Shown: positions 1 through 8,450 of the stretch, in pieces
Numbering within the stretch: position 1 is the first letter of the stretch
Layout of the letters: every line of letters starts with the position of its first letter
Assembly (NCBI GenBank): GCA_016987375.1
Contig: PJRA01000263.1
Coordinates: 867,521-887,013, forward strand
Direction: 5' to 3'
DNA from: Brachionus koreanus
Lineage: Eukaryota; Rotifera; Eurotatoria; Ploima; Brachionidae
Length of the DNA stretch: 19,493 nucleotides
Program-made: the position numbers and the translations under genes
The notes under the pieces: model-generated
What the model was told of the DNA's origin: nothing
The model's database searches: none
What the model saw: only the letters and a program-made list of their open reading frames with translations

Positions 1-1073
1 TGTATAGTTTTTTTTTTCTAAAATTTGATATATCACACTCGGAATAAAAATATAATTAACTCTTAAATATTTATAATCAAAAACTTCCTATAAAAATTAA
101 ATTAATCAATTTGTCTGCATTAACACCTTGGAAAACAATCTTTTACTATCTGTAGAACTCATTTTTGATCTTTTTAGGTAAATACTTTTTAGAAGAATTT
201 TATTAAGATTTAATAAAGGAACAAATTTTACAACAAATAAACAATATTAAACATAAACTAAGCTTAAAAAAACAATAAAATAGAAATTTATGCTAGGATT
301 CTAATAATATAAGAATCTTAACAAAAATTTCTTAAAAACTCATGACCAAATAAGATTTGATAAGAATTTTGTCGAGAATTTCTATTTATCCTAAAAAAAT
401 TCTGCTTATATGAATTTCTAAAAGTTCTTTCAACATCCTAAATAAGAATTGGTTCCTGGGTTTCTTATACTAAAAGGACGATAAATTTACTACTTCACAA
501 TAGTAATAACTTGGGATTCCAAAATTAACTTGTTTAATCATATTTTTTGTTGTAGCCAAGAACCCAAGGAAACCACTAAAGTTTAAAATTCAAAATAAAT
601 TAATCTATAAATAATAAAAATATTTACAAATTAACAGGGGCATAAAATATTTAAAAATTTTAACGACTATTAGGCTCTTAGAAAGCCTAAAAATCGTATA
701 GTCAAAAATATATCTTTTTGATTTTAAGGTTTTTAATTTTTTTAAATGAAAATTTAAACAAATTTTTTTCTAAAATTTAGCATGCTAAATAAATTTTTAA
801 AAATTATTTATATGTTTTTATTTGAATGTTTTCTAATATTTTTATCATAAAATATAAAAAATTTTACTAAAAAAATATACAGTTTTTTCTTAAATAGTCT
901 TTTTATTGTCTAAAGAAGGATTCTGAATTTTAAGTTTTTATTGATTTCAAAGTGTTATATTGTATTGAAGAAATATAAATAATTAATTTAATTTAAATGA
1001 TTCAAATTAAAACATTTCTTTTTGCCCATGAACAAGCTGTTTTATTTGTTTAGATTTACATGATTTATTTAGG
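1..1073. other. A+T-rich intergenic DNA, no gene seen
   Basis: No convincing reading frame in either direction. A weak imperfect inverted repeat pairs about 450-467 (ggttcctgggtttctt) with about 556-572 (aagaacccaaggaaacc). They lie roughly 90 bases apart with single-base gaps, so this may be an old foldback element or chance. A short hairpin of GATTCT/AGAATC type sits near 297-317. Nothing else is recognisable. Confidence 0.6.
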
Positions 1074-1256
1074 CAAAATGAAAATAATTTTACATTTTTA
1101 CATTATCATATTTTTAGTTTTTTTATGCAATTTTTTAGAAAATTAAAATAGCACTCTCAAATTATTTGGTTTACAAAAATAAAATTAAAAATTTTCTTAG
1201 ATACTGCACAATCTAAAAATATGAAAATGTAAAAATATAAAATTATTTTCATTTTG
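1074..1256. repeat. Foldback/MITE-like element with 44-base inverted arms
   Basis: Bases 1074-1117 and the reverse complement of 1213-1256 are both 44 bases long and differ at only two positions. Inside the arms the symmetry continues more weakly after a 4-base offset: a tgca-centred stretch near 1124-1144 pairs with one near 1190-1208, about three quarters matching. The arms can form a long hairpin with a roughly 95-base centre. This is the shape of a non-autonomous inverted-repeat element. No coding capacity is seen and no clear target-site duplication was found, so the exact outer ends are uncertain. The high arm identity suggests fairly recent insertion or arm conversion. Confidence 0.8.
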
Positions 1257-1839
1257 ATTTTTTTTCGAAATGTTTAGAAAAGGGGAATTTTAAATCCAAT
1301 AGCAGTTATTGAGACAATTTCAGATAAGCATTTCACTTATAAAATTGAAAAAATTTTAATTTTGATTTATTAAAACAAAATAAATTTTTTTAATTTTCCT
1401 AAAATGTCACTTAATCGCTGATTAACTAGACAATTAAAAAAAAAAACAAGTTATTTATTAAAATTATTATTTTTTGTTAAAAAGTAAATAAAAAAGGTGA
1501 CAAAAACTATTGCATAATAGAAAAAGTGCATCAGATAAGATCAATAGCTAAGTGTATCTTTGATTAAGGGCCTTAGGTTAGAATTTCCGCACTAAAGCCA
1601 TCTTTAAATCATCAAAAATCATTCTCGGTTTTTTCATCATTTGCACTTTTTTGAATTTTTTTCATTAATTTGCTAAATATAAATTGTTAAAAATAAAATA
1701 TGATTTTTCCTTGATTTTGTGTTTGAGGGACTACTGAATGCAGACAAAATAAAAATCACTTTGCTAATTTTAGTTAATATTTCTAAGCATAAAAAAAATT
1801 AAAATTTATTGTTCATTTTTAATACAAAAATACCAAAAA
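1257..1839. other. Intergenic DNA upstream of the DUF2462 gene
   Basis: No gene is seen. The sequence is A+T-rich with long homopolymer runs. A slightly more mixed patch lies at about 1525-1640. The promoter of the gene starting at 1840 must lie here, but no specific element can be named in such A+T-rich DNA. Confidence 0.5.
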
Positions 1840-2073
1840 ATGGCGCAAGGAAAATTAAAAGTAAAAGCAAATTTGCCCAAGAATGTGAAGCAGAAGTCGG
1901 TAACAAGAATCAACAAAGCGATCGAAAAAAACAAAAACAAAATACAAAAAAAGACTAATATACAGAATATAATTAAAAATAATCTCGAGTCCACTTGTAA
2001 AACAAAAATTGAGAGCGATTTGTGCTCTAGAGCCAAAACATGTGAGGGCAAATCATTTAAAATGTTGAAATAA
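1840..2073 (+). CDS. DUF2462/UPF0390 family small basic protein (human C19orf53-like)
   Basis: A 77-residue, lysine-rich, single-exon protein. It opens with MAQGKLKVKANLP, the hallmark N-terminus of the UPF0390/DUF2462 family (human C19orf53, Leydig cell tumour 10 kDa protein homologue). The second family block is also recognisable at residues 46-65: a KNNLE segment, then KTKIESDLCSRA, matching the family's K-K-L-x(4)-I-x-K-K-I-E pattern. It ends in a GKSFK tail. Family members are small basic proteins, probably nuclear or nucleolar, of poorly known function. The start lies in a favourable context (A at -3, G at +4). Overlapping AATAAA hexamers at 2091-2101, about 20 bases past the stop, could serve for polyadenylation. 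The central segment (residues 20-45) is Asn/Lys-rich and lacks an obvious GGR...PKK motif typical of vertebrate members. The family call rests on remembered motifs, not a search. The frame is intact with no sign of decay. Confidence 0.72.
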   Translation: MAQGKLKVKANLPKNVKQKSVTRINKAIEKNKNKIQKKTNIQNIIKNNLESTCKTKIESDLCSRAKTCEGKSFKMLK

Positions 2074-2090
2074 CCAAATTTTTTATTTAA

Positions 2091-2101
2091 AATAAAATAA
2101 A
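2091..2101 (+). promoter_or_regulatory. Possible polyadenylation signal of the DUF2462 gene
   Basis: Two overlapping AATAAA hexamers start 18 and 23 bases after the TAA stop at 2071-2073. The position suits a compact 3' UTR. Such hexamers are common by chance in DNA this A+T-rich, so the call rests mainly on position. Confidence 0.4.
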
Positions 2102-3194
2102 TTAAAAACTTTTTGTATTTTTGATAGCATTTATTTTTAGTTAATAATTTTTCTTAGACTTCATGACATTAAGTTTTCATGTCCCAAAATCATTATCACG
2201 AGTCAGTGGCAAAAAAAATCTTAATAAATAGTAACTGAAAATTTTAAATCGTTATTGAATCAAAAAGATTAAATTAAGTCTATTTCTATTAAAGTGTTTT
2301 AAGAATTTCGTTTTTAATGATTCATTTATTTTTCCTTTAATTAATTCAAATATATCCAAAAAATATTTAATTGTAATTTAACATTTAAATTTCTCTTTTT
2401 GATTTAGAATATGATTGAAAAAAAAATTAAAAAATTAAAAGAGGTTCCAAGATAATTTATCGTTCTTGCGGCCTTTGAATGTTCTGAAGTAAGTGTCTGA
2501 TAGTCAAGGGATAGGAAGTTTTAAAGTTTTAAACAATCGTCAAAAGGGAAAAGAATACAAAAAAAATTCTATAATTTATACATTTCTGGGTGATATAAGA
2601 CACTGCAAGTATTTTAATGCTAGTTATTAAAGTTAAGCTATGACTTGAATGCGAAACCATTAGAAGAAAGTTCATGGTTTCATGGTATCACCTGGAATTT
2701 AAATTTAAATTTTTAAAAACAAAAAAAAGAAAATTAACCCATCCAGTAAAAGTATTTGATCAGATTTTTTTGTAATCCTACAACATCTGTTTCATCAAAA
2801 CAACTTTTTCATGTGCCGCGTATAGTATGTAAGGCCGTCGTAATAAAATAAGCCCTGAAATTAGTGTTGGGCACCGGCTTAAAGGGATGAAAATTACTAA
2901 AGCATAAATAAGCTGAAAATTAAAAATTAAATCATAAACTTTTTTTGGATAATTTGAAAAAATTAAAAGGTGAAAAAAACATAAAAACTATTCTCATTTC
3001 TAAAATCTATTAATAAAACAAAAAAAAATTTTTTTTGTTAAAGTTAAAGTTTACTAAAACATAAATAAAATATAAATCAGATAAATAACATAAATAAATT
3101 TTATAAATAATTTTTTGAATTTTTTTGTTTAATTTTTAAAAAATGAGAATAAAATAAAATTTGAATAATTTTGGCAAGTTTTAAATCTGACGTG
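2102..3194. other. Intergenic DNA with decayed patches
   Basis: No intact gene. A more mixed-composition patch at about 2445-2530 could be an old coding or repeat fragment but matches nothing I know. An 8-base inverted repeat pairs GAAACCAT (2653-2660) with ATGGTTTC (2674-2681). A G+C-richer islet lies at about 2813-2890. It contains tagtgttgggcaccgg at about 2870-2885, which resembles the end of some hAT-type DNA transposons, but no partner end was found. Confidence 0.45.
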
Positions 3195-4160
3195 GAACTT
3201 GAATTCCTTGAATTCTTGAATTCAAGAGATATCCAAAAGCAACCTTAACCCATTGTGACATTAACCGATGCTCTATCTGTGCTAACAATATAGACTATCA
3301 CAAAATGAAGGTCTTGTATGCATTTTATCGATGTTCATAAGACTGTCAGGCGCGTTTTCTTATCAATAAGTGTACCAAGACCTCGCAGTTAGTCGTTAAG
3401 GTGATAAATAATCACAGTGTTGAAGAAGCTTCAAATATCCAATTAGAAAATAAGTTAAAGATTAGTATTTTGATTAAATTTAAAGAAATAATCAAAAAGC
3501 TAATAATTTGAGATATATCCAAACCATATCAGAAGCTTGTACTTGAACACAAAAATGATCCGACAATACCAAAACTAATTCAAATTCAAAACTATGTGAA
3601 AATCAGGCGCAAGAAGAATGTTGACGGTAATAACATTTGTGGTTTAGTTGAATATGTGACCCCCAAATTGTTTAAAAATATTGATTCTGAATTTTATGGT
3701 TATGAGCCTTTTATTTTTGGTGCACATTTTTATTTGGGTATATCTAGTAAAGTGCTTTTGAGGAATGCTAATAATGGATGTACTTTTTATTTCGATTGTA
3801 CAAACAAAATTTTCAAATATGGATTTCCGGTGATTACATTTATTGAGGCCAAAAAGAAAACAACACTGGCAAAATGGAAGCAAAAAAAATTTAAAATCAT
3901 TTATTAGTTATTTTTCAAAACAATGTCTGGAGTCGCCGTTTTGTAACTGGCAACTTTTCCATTCACCACTTGGTACCGCCATGTCTAACTGTCTCGTCGA
4001 ATCATTTAATGGGAAAATTAAGAAGTTTTTTACCAATAGGGCCAAATTCAATTTGTTACCAGTGATAGAAACTCGATGCATTTTCCAGGAATTAATATTA
4101 AAAGGTTTGCACCAAAAAGTCAATCTAAAAAAAGAAAAGCTGGTCCTTGGTATAGCTTAG
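3195..4160 (+). pseudogene. Decayed FLYWCH/MULE-type transposase, copy A
   Basis: One reading frame runs from about 3215 to 3904 with only two internal stops (TAA 3338-3340, TGA 3509-3511). It begins with a Cys/His-rich segment ending DCQAR...NNHSVEE (about 3255-3440), like the FLYWCH zinc finger found at the N-terminus of many Mutator-like transposases. At 3779-3838 comes CTFYFDCTNKIFKYGFPV, where the first catalytic Asp of the DDE domain is expected (Asp codon 3794-3796). A frameshift in the A8 run near 3881-3888 moves the frame. It continues to 4160 with NCLVESFNGKIKKFF, the block that carries the catalytic Glu (3999-4001). The stretch between first Asp and Glu is far too short, and the second Asp block seen in copy B is missing, so there is a large internal deletion. 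No SWIM motif is seen after the Glu block. It is clearly non-functional. Its ends and target duplication could not be identified. Confidence 0.78.
3199..3223 (+). repeat. Short tandem repeat of TTGAATTC
   Basis: Three near-identical 8-9 base units (TTGAATTCC, TTGAATTC, TTGAATTC) lie head to tail just before the copy A transposase remnant. Each contains the palindrome GAATTC. This is probably simple slippage and no function is indicated. Confidence 0.8.
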
Positions 4161-4759
4161 AATAAATTTATGCTTTGTAAACTTTTTTGATATATATTAA
4201 ATTTGGCCGGCAAAAATCTTAATCCTTGATGAGATCTATTTCTTTCTGCTAGTAAATTTTTTGTTTAACTGCTAGTAAAAAAAATTAATTAATGAATGCT
4301 AAATTTTTACACTTTTATTTTTTATTTTATTAAATAAATAATTGTGGGGAATGCCCCTGGGTTTGTCCGAATAGCCTTCGCTTTCGTTTAAACCCTCAAT
4401 TTTGAAAATTTTTGAATTTTTACAAAAGGAAAAAGGAGTAAAAAAGAGTAATAGCTACAATTTACCTAAATGTATTAATAGAATACTGAAAAATCTAAAG
4501 CTTATTACAATACAACGTTATAAATAATAGAAAGATTATAGAAGAATTGGAAAATTTTTTACACTTGTTTGTTATTTTTTTACACTCGAAAGCTAAATTT
4601 TTTATATGCTTCCTTAATAATTAATTAAATAACTTAATTGTTTTTCTTGAAAATGATATATAAACAAATAATTGACAACTTCAGAACATATTTTGAATTA
4701 ACTCTCAATTGATTTAAAATATATACTTAAAATATAAAAATAATATAAAAAATACAAAA
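4161..4759. other. Spacer between transposase copies A and B
   Basis: No gene is seen. The 11-mer CTGCTAGTAAA occurs at 4246-4256 and again at 4269-4279 as a direct repeat of period 23. A G+C-rich islet at 4345-4396 contains a GGGG-aatg-CCCC hairpin (4346-4357) and GGGTTT (4359-4364) facing AAACCC (4390-4395). It could be a fragment of a transposon end or a structured RNA, but matches nothing I recognise. The terminal inverted repeats expected for a MULE were looked for here and after 6631 without a convincing match. Confidence 0.5.
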
Positions 4760-6631
4760 ATGGCTAACTCAACTAGTATTGAATCTATACCTGTTGTTAA
4801 TGACCCTGTTGAAGTAGCAAATAATGATACATTGAATGATGTTTAAGAAATTGATTTGAACCAACCCAGAAAAAGACGTGGCAAAAATAAACAATATTTC
4901 GAGTTTTGCTCGTTTAAAGATTTTGAAACAGCTGATAAAATATGCCAAGGTATTTTCGATGAGCACAAATGGAGAAAAGGGAAGTTAGATAATCATGAAA
5001 AAAGAAGATTTTCATGTAATTCACAAGGCAGTAAAGGTAATTGTCCAGTTCAAATGTATTTGCTCTTGCACCAAGACTCACAAAAATGCACCCTGTTCTT
5101 ATTCTAGATAAACTAGACAATAAGGGTATGGTCGCTTGTGTCTACCAAATATACAATTTGATTCATCGTTATAAAGTTAAAAATTATGGTTCACGTAACA
5201 TGACGTTGAAAGAACTTAAACTATGGTGTTCTCAAAATCAAGATATACCCGAAAGTTTTGACAAAGTTTTTGTTGGAAATACATATTTTGAAGCTGGTTT
5301 TAGACGAAGTAAAAGCAATGCGTATATATTTTACTACAAAGCGTTTAATGTCTCTGGTTAAAAAAAACTAATCTCTATGTATTGATAAATTGCTATGGCA
5401 GAGTTTTCCAGTAATAATAATCGGAACAACTGACAGAAATAAATCATTTCATCCTTTTGGATTAGTTTTATCAAAAGACAAAAAAACGGAAGACTATGCA
5501 TTTGCTATTTCATCTGTTAAACAGTTAACAAAACAGTTATTTGACTTGGATTTTTATCCAAATGCATTAGTAGCAGATGCTGCACAAGCAATTAAAAATG
5601 CATTTGAATCAGTTTATGGTAAAAATAATCAATATGAACGAATTGGGCTCATGTAATAAGACGAATTGACGATCGTTTGAAGACAATAAACAACCAAAAA
5701 ATTAAAATATCTTTAAGAAATGATATTTTAAATCTACAAGCTCAACTTGAAAAACATAATTTTTAAAGTGTGACCAAGTCATTTATTGAAAAATGGAAGA
5801 TACACAATGACGATGCAATCTATGCTTTTTTAGAATATTTTGAATATGAATGGGTACAATCAAATAGTGGATGGTACGAAACATATTGTCCAAGAATACC
5901 CAGTACAAACAATGCATTGGAATCAAACTAATTAAAAATCTAATTAAAAACAATGGTACTTTTCGCAAGCGTTTACCAGTTGCCGACTTTTTGAATTTGG
6001 TTTCAGAACGGTTAGTTAAAAGATGGTCAAGAGAGCGAGCTGATGATTTTCCAGATAAAACCGAGTTTAACAAAAAGTCAATCCTACATTAGAAACTAAT
6101 GGACTAATGCATGGCATTGATTGAGAATTAAAGAACTCGAAGATAAACATAGCAAAAAAAAAACTTGATAATTCTACTATTTATTACATAGCTTCCAAAA
6201 CCAATTCCAATAAACAACTAAATAAAGAATCAATCATCGAATACAAAAACAATTTTAACTTAATTGAAGTGAACGATTTTGACAAATGATATAATTTGAC
6301 AACATCTATTTGGACAGTTGAAATATCATCAGATTGGTGACAAAGTACGTGTACATGTCCGTTTTATAGGAAAAATTATGTTTGTAAGCATAAAATAGCT
6401 TTAATTTGCAAAGAAAAAAAACTCGAATGGCATTCAAATGCACATGATGTTCCATTAGGTCAAAAAAGAAAAAAGGGCAACCCTGGAAAAACAAAAAACG
6501 CATTAGAAATTCAACCATCTGAATCTCGACAGCAACAGTTTTAACAACAAGCTCCTCCTTTGGAAAATTCTTTTCAAGAGTATTACATTTTATCCAATGT
6601 TATAAATAGCTTTCAATTGCAAGGATATTAA
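4760..6631 (+). pseudogene. Decayed MULE transposase with FLYWCH-like, DDE and SWIM parts, copy B
   Basis: A transposase of about 620 codons can be followed from ATG 4760 to TAA 6629-6631 through several frames. An N-terminal FLYWCH-like Cys segment lies at about 4890-5090 (Cys codons 5015-5017 and 5042-5044). A frameshift follows near 5095-5105. There is a small deletion and frameshift around 5360-5390, where the first catalytic Asp is expected. The MULE core block then runs LLWQSFPVIIIGTTDR...FHPFGLVL (5390-5475), and NALVADAAQAI carries the second Asp (5576-5578). After a shift near 5645 comes NNALES with the Glu (5920-5922), then further shifts near 5930 and 6070-6085. A SWIM zinc finger of the C-x-C-x8-C-x-H form lies at 6350-6391. 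SWIM motifs commonly follow the DDE domain in plant and animal MULEs. In-frame stops are at 4844 (TAA), 5764 (TAA), 6122, 6287, 6338 (TGA) and 6542 (TAA). It cannot make transposase, but every domain is still readable, so decay is fairly recent. Confidence 0.9.
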
Positions 6632-7544
6632 CTAAAATTTAAAATTTATTTACTTTTGGTGAACAAAATTTTTGTCCTAAATTAATTAAATATTTAATTA
6701 GTAGTTGTTTTTTTTATTAAGAATCTTTGTTATGGATTCATTAAAATTTTAAGGCTACCTTTGTGCTTGAGGTTTATTTAAAACGCTTATAAGACAAATT
6801 TGATTATTAATTTTTTAAAATAAAATTTTTTATTAGGTTGCAAAAATTTAAATCTTAAAAATAAACAAAAATTATTAAAAATATATTAGAATTGAATGAG
6901 TATGGTAATTGTAAGAAACAAGCATCAGATAAAAGTGCTAAAACAACATGGCTTTATGACAAAATTAAAATTTTGTAAAGCAGTGTTTGTATTTTAAATA
7001 CTTAAAGTTGGCCTCTTGATGACCATAAAATTTTTTGACTTTAAATTTAAAAAAAAATCAAAATTCAAAATTAACACAAATAGCTAAAATACATTAAGCA
7101 TCTATCGTCTAAAATCTAAAAAAATCCATCAATGATTGAATATTCTTATAAATGAATACTGAATTTTATCTTTTTTTAAATTTTTATAAATAAATTCTTT
7201 TGCTGTTTCGGGTTTTTTTATTCAAATTTTTATTGAAAAATTTCAAAGAGGAAAAAAAAATATCTGTTAAAATTGATGAATCTATTTAGATTTTTAATTA
7301 TTAAAAAAAATTTGATTTCCCCAAGGGTTCGTTTGATTTTATTTGGCTTTAAATTTATTTGTTAAATAGAAAAATGCAAATAAAAATTTAAAAATTCTTA
7401 GTAATTTAAACAAATTTATTCGAAACGGAATGTGTACAAAAAAATATTATTAGAATACAAAAATAAAGTGTTTGAAATAAATAAATAAATTATTAACACC
7501 GTTTGTCCAATTAGTTGAATGAGATGAAAATGAGCAAAAATAAA
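6632..7544. other. Intergenic DNA between transposase B and the zinc-finger gene
   Basis: No gene is seen on either strand. It holds the 3' flank of the MULE remnant and, at the right, the 3' UTR of the minus-strand zinc-finger gene. A minus-strand AATAAA (plus-strand tttatt at 7415-7420) lies about 125 bases beyond that gene's stop and is a possible polyadenylation signal. A small G+C-richer patch lies near 7317-7332 (ttccccaagggttcg). Confidence 0.45.
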
Positions 7545-8450
7545 TTATTTGTGATCAATATCTACCTTATTAAATAGTAGATAATCAATCAACTTATCAA
7601 TCTGCTGGCTCTTTTCAATTGAATTAGAGTCAAGATTAAACATTTGTACAACATGAGGCATTAAATAGTTAAGTAATTTATATACATTTTTTCTTAGATA
7701 TTCAAGCTCAGTAGTGTATCTGCAAAAGCCATTGGAGCTGTGAAAATGAGGCAGTGAGTGCAAATTGTCGTAATTGATGGGAAAATTTTGATAGAAAGGA
7801 AATAAAGGAAATGGATGATGATAAAACTGAGATAAATTTTGGTCTATGGCGTGAAAATTTGGAGGCGATATTGGCGTATATTTAGCTGAGCTGTTGGGTG
7901 AACTGGCATTCGATTGTATGCTAGTCGGAGGTGTCAACATACAAGAAGTGTTTTCGCTCGCTTCTGAATCTTTCTGCTTGTCTAAATGCTGCACTATCAA
8001 ATTTTTAATAGCCTCAAAGTTTGCATTTTTTTCACAATTTTCACTTTTTGCCTCCTTTTTTTCAAGAGGTCTTTTGAGATATTTTTTTTTTATAACCGAA
8101 AAAGCCGAATGGTTTTTGGTTGAATTATGGGACATCATATGCATCCTTTCGTGTCTTGACATGTGTCTTATATTAATGGTCGAATAGTCACATCTGTTGC
8201 ATTTTATTACCTTGTTGTTCAAATGACAGCGCATGTGACAATCGTATTTGGATTTGAGCAAAGTGGCATAAGAACACATGTTGCATTTACGGATGTTTGG
8301 ATAGTCTGTTATATTGTGCTCTTGAAAGCGGTGTTCCTTGTAATTGTTTATGTCCTTGAATGTACGAAAACAGTCTTTGCATAAATGTGTCGTTGAACTT
8401 GACGTTGACATTGATTTCATATTCTTTTCCAACATTTTGTCTACTTCCAT
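7545..8450 (-). CDS. Three-finger C2H2 zinc-finger transcription factor
   Basis: An intact single-exon 301-residue protein. Three classical C2H2 fingers are clear: C24-C27-H40-H45 (C-x2-C-x12-H-x4-H), C56-C59-H72-H76 and C84-C87-H100-H104 (both C-x2-C-x12-H-x3-H). Fingers 2 and 3 carry the C-x-x-C-x-Y-x-T core seen in animal regulators of the hunchback/REST style. They are joined by a 7-residue linker rather than TGEKP. A basic stretch follows (KKKYLKRPLEKKEAK, residues 121-135) and could be a nuclear localisation signal. A Ser/Pro/Thr-rich segment (168-198) and an aromatic, His/Pro-rich segment (200-240) come next, typical of disordered regulatory regions. The C-terminal 244-295 region is predicted helical (TELEYLRKNVYKLLNYLMP...) and may be a dimerisation or cofactor domain. 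DNA binding in the nucleus is inferred from the fingers. I do not recognise an ortholog, so no symbol is given. The lack of introns in a regulator of this size is mildly unusual. Confidence 0.85.
   Translation of the reverse strand: MEVDKMLEKNMKSMSTSSSTTHLCKDCFRTFKDINNYKEHRFQEHNITDYPNIRKCNMCSYATLLKSKYDCHMRCHLNNKVIKCNRCDYSTINIRHMSRHERMHMMSHNSTKNHSAFSVIKKKYLKRPLEKKEAKSENCEKNANFEAIKNLIVQHLDKQKDSEASENTSCMLTPPTSIQSNASSPNSSAKYTPISPPNFHAIDQNLSQFYHHPFPLFPFYQNFPINYDNLHSLPHFHSSNGFCRYTTELEYLRKNVYKLLNYLMPHVVQMFNLDSNSIEKSQQIDKLIDYLLFNKVDIDHK

Noticed and set aside
1806..2051. 81-codon minus-strand frame opposite the DUF2462 gene
   Set aside because: It is a hydrophobic Phe/Leu-rich shadow of the Lys/Asn-rich plus-strand gene, which has recognisable family motifs.
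4760..6631. Idea that TAA encodes Gln, which would explain several stops in transposase B
   Set aside because: Frameshifts are also present, TGA stops occur too, and intact genes nearby use CAA for Gln and TAA as terminator.
4340..7332. Terminal inverted repeats for MULE copy B, for example ggggaatgcccctggg near 4346 against ccccaaggg near 7319
   Set aside because: Only short G/C blocks match and the alignment does not extend. No target duplication was found.
7894..8384. Two plus-strand frames overlapping the zinc-finger gene
   Set aside because: They are antisense shadows of the C2H2 coding sequence and carry no motif of their own.
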